64,000 nucleotides of DNA. It comes from Nannocystis pusilla. GTDB lineage: Bacteria; Myxococcota_A; Polyangia; Nannocystales; Nannocystaceae. The DNA lies in assembly GCF_026626665.1 (NCBI RefSeq), contig NZ_JAPNKE010000002.1:6673168-6737167 (forward strand), given 5' to 3'. The translations under genes and the position numbers were made by a program. Shown here piece after piece: positions 59,718 to 64,000 of the stretch. The stretch's first letter is position 1; the number at the start of each line of letters is the position of its first letter. The notes beneath the pieces were generated by a model. That model did not search any database. It saw nothing but the letters and a program-made list of their open reading frames with translations, and was not told where the DNA came from.

Positions 59718-60710
59718 ATGCTGACCCGCACCGTCCTGTCCCTCTCCGCGCTCCTGCTCAGCCCCGCCCTGATCGCCTGTGACAGCAAGCCCGAGCCGGG
59801 CGACGAGACCGGCAACATCGTCGCCAGCGAGGGCACCGACGGAACTGAAGGCACCGAGGGCACCCAGGGCACCGAAGGCACCGAGGGCACCGAGGGCACC
59901 GGCACCGCGAGCCCCGAAGATCCGACCGAGGGCACCGCCGGCGAGAGCGAGACTACCAGCGGGCCCGTCGAGGAGACCCCGTGCACGCCGGAGATCGTCG
60001 GCGACGCGCGGGCCTGCGAGGGTGGCACCCAGTACTGTGCCACCGACTACAACTACCCGAACGCCAAGTACTTCTGGGGCCCGTGCCTGGCCGAGCCGAC
60101 GTGCAATCCCGGCGACGAGCAGGGCTGCCTGACCTGTGAGCTGCAGGCCGACGGCCTGCCCGCGTGGGTCGACTACTGCGACGACGGCGGCACCACCACG
60201 CCGCTGGTCTTCAACTTCGGCGCCGACCCGGTGCGCTACCACAGCACCGCCGCCAGCTTCGACCTCGGCCCGGCCTGCGGCGCCACCGACTGGCCGACCG
60301 CCGTCACCCCGTGGCTCGCCTTCGACCGCGACGACTCGGGCGCCATCGAGGCCGGCCGCGAGCTGTTCGGCAGCGCCACCGTGATGCGCAGCGGCGACCT
60401 GGCCGACAACGGCTTCAGCGCCCTCGCCGAGCTCGACCAGGACCGCGACGGCAAGATCTCCGCCAGCGACCCCGCCTTCGCCCGCCTGCTCCTGTGGGCC
60501 GACCACGACGCCGACCGCCGCTCGACCTCGTGGGAGCTGACCCCGATCACCTCGCTGGGCATCGTCGCCATCGGCCTGACCTACCGCGCCGACTCGCGCT
60601 GCGACGGCCGCTCCAACTGCGAGATCGAGCGGGCCGCGTTCACCTACCGCGACGCCCTCGGCCGCGAGCGCGTCGGCGAGGTCGTCGACGTCCACCTCGC
60701 CTGCCAGTGA
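59718..60710 (+). CDS. EF-hand lipoprotein with Gly-Thr-Glu repeats
   Basis: A 330-residue surface lipoprotein. Signal peptide ending in 'ALIAC', then a linker of 'GTEGTEGTQGTEGTEGTEG'. A Cys-rich middle part follows ('ACEGGTQYCATDYNYPNAKY', 'CNPGDEQGCLTCEL'). Two calcium-binding EF-hand-like loops are clear: 'FDRDDSGAIEAGRELFG' and 'LDQDRDGKISASDPAF'. A beta-rich end completes it. Calcium probably stabilises the fold. The role is unknown; similar proteins are frequent in Nannocystaceae. Confidence 0.88.
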   Translation: MLTRTVLSLSALLLSPALIACDSKPEPGDETGNIVASEGTDGTEGTEGTQGTEGTEGTEGTGTASPEDPTEGTAGESETTSGPVEETPCTPEIVGDARACEGGTQYCATDYNYPNAKYFWGPCLAEPTCNPGDEQGCLTCELQADGLPAWVDYCDDGGTTTPLVFNFGADPVRYHSTAASFDLGPACGATDWPTAVTPWLAFDRDDSGAIEAGRELFGSATVMRSGDLADNGFSALAELDQDRDGKISASDPAFARLLLWADHDADRRSTSWELTPITSLGIVAIGLTYRADSRCDGRSNCEIERAAFTYRDALGRERVGEVVDVHLACQ

Positions 60711-60727
60711 GCCCCGCTGCCCCCGCG

Positions 60728-60760
60728 AAGGCCGCGCCGGACCCCTCCGGCGCGGCCTTT
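60728..60760. terminator. Intrinsic terminator
   Basis: AAGGCCGCGCCGGA pairs with TCCGGCGCGGCCTT across a four-base CCCC loop, 18 bases after the EF-hand lipoprotein stop. The T tract is short (CTTTC), but the stem is long and perfect. Confidence 0.85.
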
Positions 60761-61205
60761 CGCCGTCTCCGCCGCCTCGCTGTCACATGCTTTTAAAACA
60801 TGTCCGAAAGGGCATGTCCTTACAGCCACGCGACGGCCCGCCCGAACGGGGCCAGGATCGGCCAACGCGCCGCTCGTGACGCGCCCGCGGCCCGTGGGAC
60901 CTCGTGCGGGCCAGCGCGGGGGGCGTCGTCGGGCGAGCTCCGGCGAGGTCCCGGAGGCCGCGCAGGCGCGCCGTCCAGAACACGCGCCAGGCGTCGAGCC
61001 AGGCGGGGCCGGCCCTTTCCGGGGTGACCGGCCTCGGCCTCGCGACCTGCGCGGCCGCGCGCCCGGCCGCCGACATGTCCGAAGAGACAGCCTTTCGCCC
61101 CCCGCCGGCGCCCGCCTGGAGCCGCGCTGCAGCCGGGGCCGCGCGCGCGCCTCCGCCGTCGTTGCGCCGGCCCCCGGGCGGGCGTAGGCTTTGCGACACT
61201 CCACC
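60761..61205. other. Gene-free region with two ACATGTCC elements
   Basis: 445 bases. A hairpin ACATGTCC-GAAA-GGGCATGT at 60798-60817 has a GNRA loop. A second ACATGTCC at 61073-61080 is followed by GAAGAGACA. The first may be a second terminator for the EF-hand gene. No ORF is convincing. Confidence 0.5.
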
Positions 61206-61931
61206 ATGTTTCTCGGCATCCGACGCGCGATCTCCCTCCTCCTGCTGAGCCTCTACTTCTGGAATTTCCTGCTCGTCGCCCTGGTGGGCCCGGAGGACCT
61301 GTACGCCTGCTACGCCGCGCTGGCCGCGGTCTACGGGGTGGCCTTCGTCGGCGTCGCCGCCGAGTGGTTCTGGGCCCGGTGGTTTGCCATCGGCCTCGGC
61401 CAGTTCGGGGCGTTCTCGCTGCTGGCGCTGCCGCAGACCGGGCCCGAGCCGTCGCTGCTGGTGTTCGGCATCTCGCACGTCCTGGTCGCGCTGTTCCTCG
61501 GCGGCGAGGGCATGGCGGCCCGCTACGAGCGGAGCGAGGCGTGCGTCGAGCGCTACAACTTCCAGGAGGAGTCGCTGATCCTCCTGCGCCGCTCGATCAA
61601 GTCGGCGGGCATGTCGCTGCCCTTCCTCATCCTCTTCACCCTCGCCCCGCGCCAGGACGCCCTGCACCTGACCGCCCTGGCGCTCGGCGTCGCCGCCCTG
61701 GTCGGCCTCGTCCGCGGGCGCACGTGGGGCCTGTTCGCGGCGGCCGGCGCGGGCGCGATCGCCCTGGGCGACGGCCTCGGCCTGTTCGGCGCGCCCACCC
61801 ACGGCTACTTCCTCACCACCCCGAGCGGCAGCCTGATCCTCCACGGGCCCGGCTTCGCCCTGCTCGCCTCGCTCATGCTGCTCGTCCCCCTCGCGTTCGC
61901 CCGCCCGCTCGCCCGCTGGCTCCGCGCCTGA
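61206..61931 (+). CDS. Integral membrane protein, unknown family
   Basis: A 241-residue protein with about seven membrane helices, for example 'AISLLLLSLYFWNFLLVALV', 'AIGLGQFGAFSLLALPQTG' and 'GFALLASLMLLVPLAFARPL'. No family motif is recognised. It is followed by a strong terminator, so it forms a single-gene unit. Confidence 0.8.
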   Translation: MFLGIRRAISLLLLSLYFWNFLLVALVGPEDLYACYAALAAVYGVAFVGVAAEWFWARWFAIGLGQFGAFSLLALPQTGPEPSLLVFGISHVLVALFLGGEGMAARYERSEACVERYNFQEESLILLRRSIKSAGMSLPFLILFTLAPRQDALHLTALALGVAALVGLVRGRTWGLFAAAGAGAIALGDGLGLFGAPTHGYFLTTPSGSLILHGPGFALLASLMLLVPLAFARPLARWLRA

Positions 61932-62241
61932 ACAGCCGCCCGGTCCGCGCCGGACCTTTCAGCCATGTTTTTGGGGCCAGGTCTTTCGAGACCTGGCCCT
62001 TTGTACATGTGCGAACGCGCCCCTCGCTCGCGTCAGGGCGGCGGACGTCGCCGGCCCCCGCGAGAGCGAGCGGTCCACGAGCGCCGCCCGTGAGCGTCCG
62101 AGCCCACAGGGCCGCGAGCGCCGCGAGCCATGCTGCCGCAGCGGCAGTTATCGACTCGCGGCTGGGGGTCCGGGCCCACGCCCAATACCCGGAGTCCCCC
62201 CTCGTTGATTCGCGAGACACGCGCCGGTACCGTGTGCGGCC
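61932..62241. other. Intergenic region with terminator
   Basis: 310 bases. Besides the terminator it has an AT-richer stretch at 62143-62240, likely the promoter of the sterol-related genes. Confidence 0.4.
61975..61998 (+). terminator. Intrinsic terminator with UUCG loop
   Basis: A perfect 10-bp stem, GGCCAGGTCT with AGACCTGGCC, closes a TTCG tetraloop, 44 bases after the membrane protein stop, followed by CCTTTGT. The very stable UUCG loop supports a real terminator. Confidence 0.88.
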
Positions 62242-63750
62242 GTGGGCGCTCGTTTTCCTTTCCCTTCGTTTCCGCGTGGTTGGTTCGTCATCGGCTTCCC
62301 CGAGGACATCGCTCCCGGGCAGGTCAAGACCCTCCGATACTTCGGCCAGGACATCGTCGTGTTCCGCACCGAATCGGGCGTGCTGTCGGCGGTCGACAAG
62401 GTCTGCCCGCACCTCGGCGCGCACCTCGGCGGCGGCCACGTCAAGGGCGAGTGCCTGCGCTGCCCGTTCCACGACTGGGGCTTTCGCACCGACGGTGTGT
62501 GCGTCGACGTGCCCTACGCCCCGAAGATCCCGCCCAAGGCCGCGGTCAAGACCTGGCACATCCGCGAGCAGAACGGCGTGATCCTGGCCTGGTACTGCCC
62601 CAAGGGCGAGGCCCCGGCCTACGAGGTCCCGGTGCTCGACGAGGAGGGCTGGACCGGCAACAAGACGGTGCGATGGGTCGTGCGCTCGCACCCGCAGGAG
62701 GTCGCCGAGAACACCGTCGACTGCTCGCACCTCGGCCCGGTCCACCACGTCGGCCGCACCGACGTGCTCTCGGTCGAGCAGGAGGGCCACTTCATGCGCG
62801 TCGTCCTCCACATGGAGGCCTCGGGCGCGCCGATCGACATGCCCGACGAGTTCAACGACGTCCAGCTCGACGTCAAGCTGTACGGCATCGGCCACATCGT
62901 CTCGATGACCACCGTGCTGACCTCGGACATGCGCACGCGCCAGCGCATCTACCCGACCCCGATCGACGAGGACACGATCGCCATCTTCGGCGTCAGCAAC
63001 ATCAAGCAGATGGCCGACGAGGGCTACACCCGCGAGATCGAGGACATCTTCTACAAGGCGTTCCTGGTCGACTTCCCCAAGGACTTCCCGATCTGGGAGA
63101 ACAAGGCCTACCTCGACAAGCCGATGCTCGCCGGCGGCGACGGCCCGATCGGTCGCTACCGCCGCTGGTGCCGCCAGTTCTACGACTACCCCGAGGCCGC
63201 AGCCGCTCAGCCGACCGCCGCGCCTGCGGCCGCCGCCGCGCCGACCACCGCGCTCGGCAAGCTCAAGGGCTGGCTGCGCACCCTGGCCCAGGCCCCGGCC
63301 GCCAACAGCAACGGCGGCGCCAACGGCCACGACAGCAACAACAACGACGCCGGCCTCGACGCCCACCTGATCGACCTCGGCCCGCGCAAGCCGCGGGCCG
63401 TCGCGGTCACCAGCAAGTTCGCCTCGGTCGGCGACTACTTCGAGACCCTGGAGCGGCGCTTCGACCCGGCGGCCGCCGGCGACCTGCAGGCCGTCATCCA
63501 GTGGGTGCTCACCGGCGACAAGGCCTGCGCCTACTTCGCCGAGATCAAGGGCGGCAGCGTCCAGCGGGTCGCCGGCACGCACCCCGCGCCGACGATCACC
63601 ATCGAGATGTCGGCCGAGGACTACCTGCTCATGATCAACGGCGAGCTCAACGGCGCCCGCGCCTTCTCGACCGGCCGCGGCCGGCTGCGCGGCCCCGTGC
63701 GCCTGGCGATGAAGATGCAGCGCCTGTTCCCCCTCGAAGCCGCGGTGTGA
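62242..63750 (+). CDS. Rieske oxygenase fused to an SCP2 sterol-carrier domain
   Basis: A 502-residue protein. The N-terminal Rieske centre is 'CPHLGAHLGGGH' with 'CLRCPFHDWG'. The mononuclear iron site is in 'ENTVDCSHLGPVHHV', giving the Asp and two His ligands. Together they match the KshA/Neverland/SdmA-type steroid oxygenases. After an Ala/Asn-rich linker (~315-375) comes an SCP2-like sterol-carrier domain ('DYFETLERRFDPAAAGDLQA', 'MINGELNGARAFSTGRGRL'). Steroid or sterol substrate is likely; C-4 demethylation (SdmA-like) or a ring desaturation are the two candidates. A sterol-desaturase-like gene starts two bases after its stop. The start is a GTG at 62242, chosen because the Rieske fold begins soon after. 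Confidence 0.9.
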   Translation: MGARFPFPSFPRGWFVIGFPEDIAPGQVKTLRYFGQDIVVFRTESGVLSAVDKVCPHLGAHLGGGHVKGECLRCPFHDWGFRTDGVCVDVPYAPKIPPKAAVKTWHIREQNGVILAWYCPKGEAPAYEVPVLDEEGWTGNKTVRWVVRSHPQEVAENTVDCSHLGPVHHVGRTDVLSVEQEGHFMRVVLHMEASGAPIDMPDEFNDVQLDVKLYGIGHIVSMTTVLTSDMRTRQRIYPTPIDEDTIAIFGVSNIKQMADEGYTREIEDIFYKAFLVDFPKDFPIWENKAYLDKPMLAGGDGPIGRYRRWCRQFYDYPEAAAAQPTAAPAAAAAPTTALGKLKGWLRTLAQAPAANSNGGANGHDSNNNDAGLDAHLIDLGPRKPRAVAVTSKFASVGDYFETLERRFDPAAAGDLQAVIQWVLTGDKACAYFAEIKGGSVQRVAGTHPAPTITIEMSAEDYLLMINGELNGARAFSTGRGRLRGPVRLAMKMQRLFPLEAAV

Positions 63751-63752
63751 AC

Positions 63753-64000
63753 ATGGACGAGTTCTTTCGCTGGCTCGTCCTCGCGTTCTGGTCGATCGTC
63801 GGCGGCCTCGTCATCGTCTGGGGCGTCGCCGGTTACTACCACCTCCGCTACTACGTCCTCCGTCGCCACGAGCCCGAGACCTGGAAGTGCCAGCCGAGGC
63901 GCTGGCTCCGGCCCGAGCAGCAGCGGCAGGCGATGCGGCTGACGACCATGAACATGACGGTCGGCGGCCTGTTGTCGGGCACCTTCATCTGGAGCCTGGA
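63753..64000 (+). CDS. Sterol desaturase/fatty acid hydroxylase-like protein (partial)
   Basis: The first 82 codons reach the window end. They give an N-terminal membrane helix ('WLVLAFWSIVGGLVIVWGVA'), then 'HEPETWKCQPRRWLRP' and a second hydrophobic segment starting at 'MTVGGLLSGTFIWSL'. This layout is typical of C-5 sterol desaturase/fatty acid hydroxylase family members in sterol-producing bacteria. The His-box motifs would lie beyond the window. It is two bases from the Rieske/SCP2 gene, so the two are an operon. Confidence 0.7.
   Translation, partial: MDEFFRWLVLAFWSIVGGLVIVWGVAGYYHLRYYVLRRHEPETWKCQPRRWLRPEQQRQAMRLTTMNMTVGGLLSGTFIWSL

Noticed and set aside
60783-61844. Minus-strand frame containing a run that reads like coding sequence near 61000
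   Set aside because: The stretch is short, the rest of the frame is low complexity, and it overlaps the membrane protein gene on the other strand.

Overview
The window looks like chromosomal DNA of a myxobacterium, probably of the Nannocystis/Enhygromyxa group (family-level inference). Signs are the very high GC, many Ser/Thr kinases, one-component regulators, lipoproteins with long Thr/Ser- or Gly-Thr-Glu-rich linkers, predation-type proteins (lysozyme-like, CHAT, lectin, LodA), and at the right edge a Rieske/SCP2 protein followed by a sterol-desaturase-like gene, which fits sterol-making Nannocystaceae. No tRNA, rRNA, CRISPR array or intact insertion sequence was seen.

Layout. 1-1.7 kb: an MBOAT acyltransferase. 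2.4-10.9 kb: a cassette resembling an orphan type VI effector island. It holds a PP2C-like pseudophosphatase, a tail-anchored pseudokinase, a PAAR protein with a polymorphic-toxin-like tail, a Tsi6-like/FHA/DUF4123 fusion, a duplicated-domain protein, a eukaryote-type protein-arginine deiminase and a helical partner protein. 12.2-17.6 kb: a LodA/LodB-type quinoprotein oxidase operon with two paralogous accessory domains, one fused to LodA. 17.6-18.2 kb: gene relics. 18.3-27.7 kb: a hybrid Ser/Thr kinase-ATPase-GAF-histidine kinase, a kinase with its ECF sigma factor, and a lipoprotein. 28.3-31.4 kb: a haem-oxygenase-like diiron protein, an acyltransferase-like protein and a convergent lysozyme-like protein. 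31.6-45 kb: two caspase-fold proteins and a ~2,880-residue LamG/ricin-type protein. 45-54 kb: regulators, small enzymes and lipoproteins, plus a duplicated leader element that can fold. 54.4-57.3 kb: semialdehyde dehydrogenase and aminotransferase, perhaps beta-alanine catabolism. 57.3-61.9 kb: an RND-porter-like lipoprotein, a DoxX protein, an EF-hand lipoprotein and a membrane protein. 62.2-64 kb: sterol-related genes.

Many genes need about one single-base correction per few kb to read through (about 20 places). Conserved active sites lie on both sides of most breaks, so most are probably sequencing or assembly indels rather than true pseudogenes. Such genes are given here as one CDS spanning both frames, with the break noted.

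Working together: the 2.4-10.9 kb cassette has the parts of a contact-delivered toxin module (spike tip, adaptor, candidate toxins, candidate immunity proteins) beside a kinase/phosphatase/FHA set that resembles the phosphorylation switch of type VI systems but has lost catalytic residues. The Lod operon, lysozyme-like protein, CHAT proteins and giant lectin fit a predatory or competitive life style. These links are inference from gene order.
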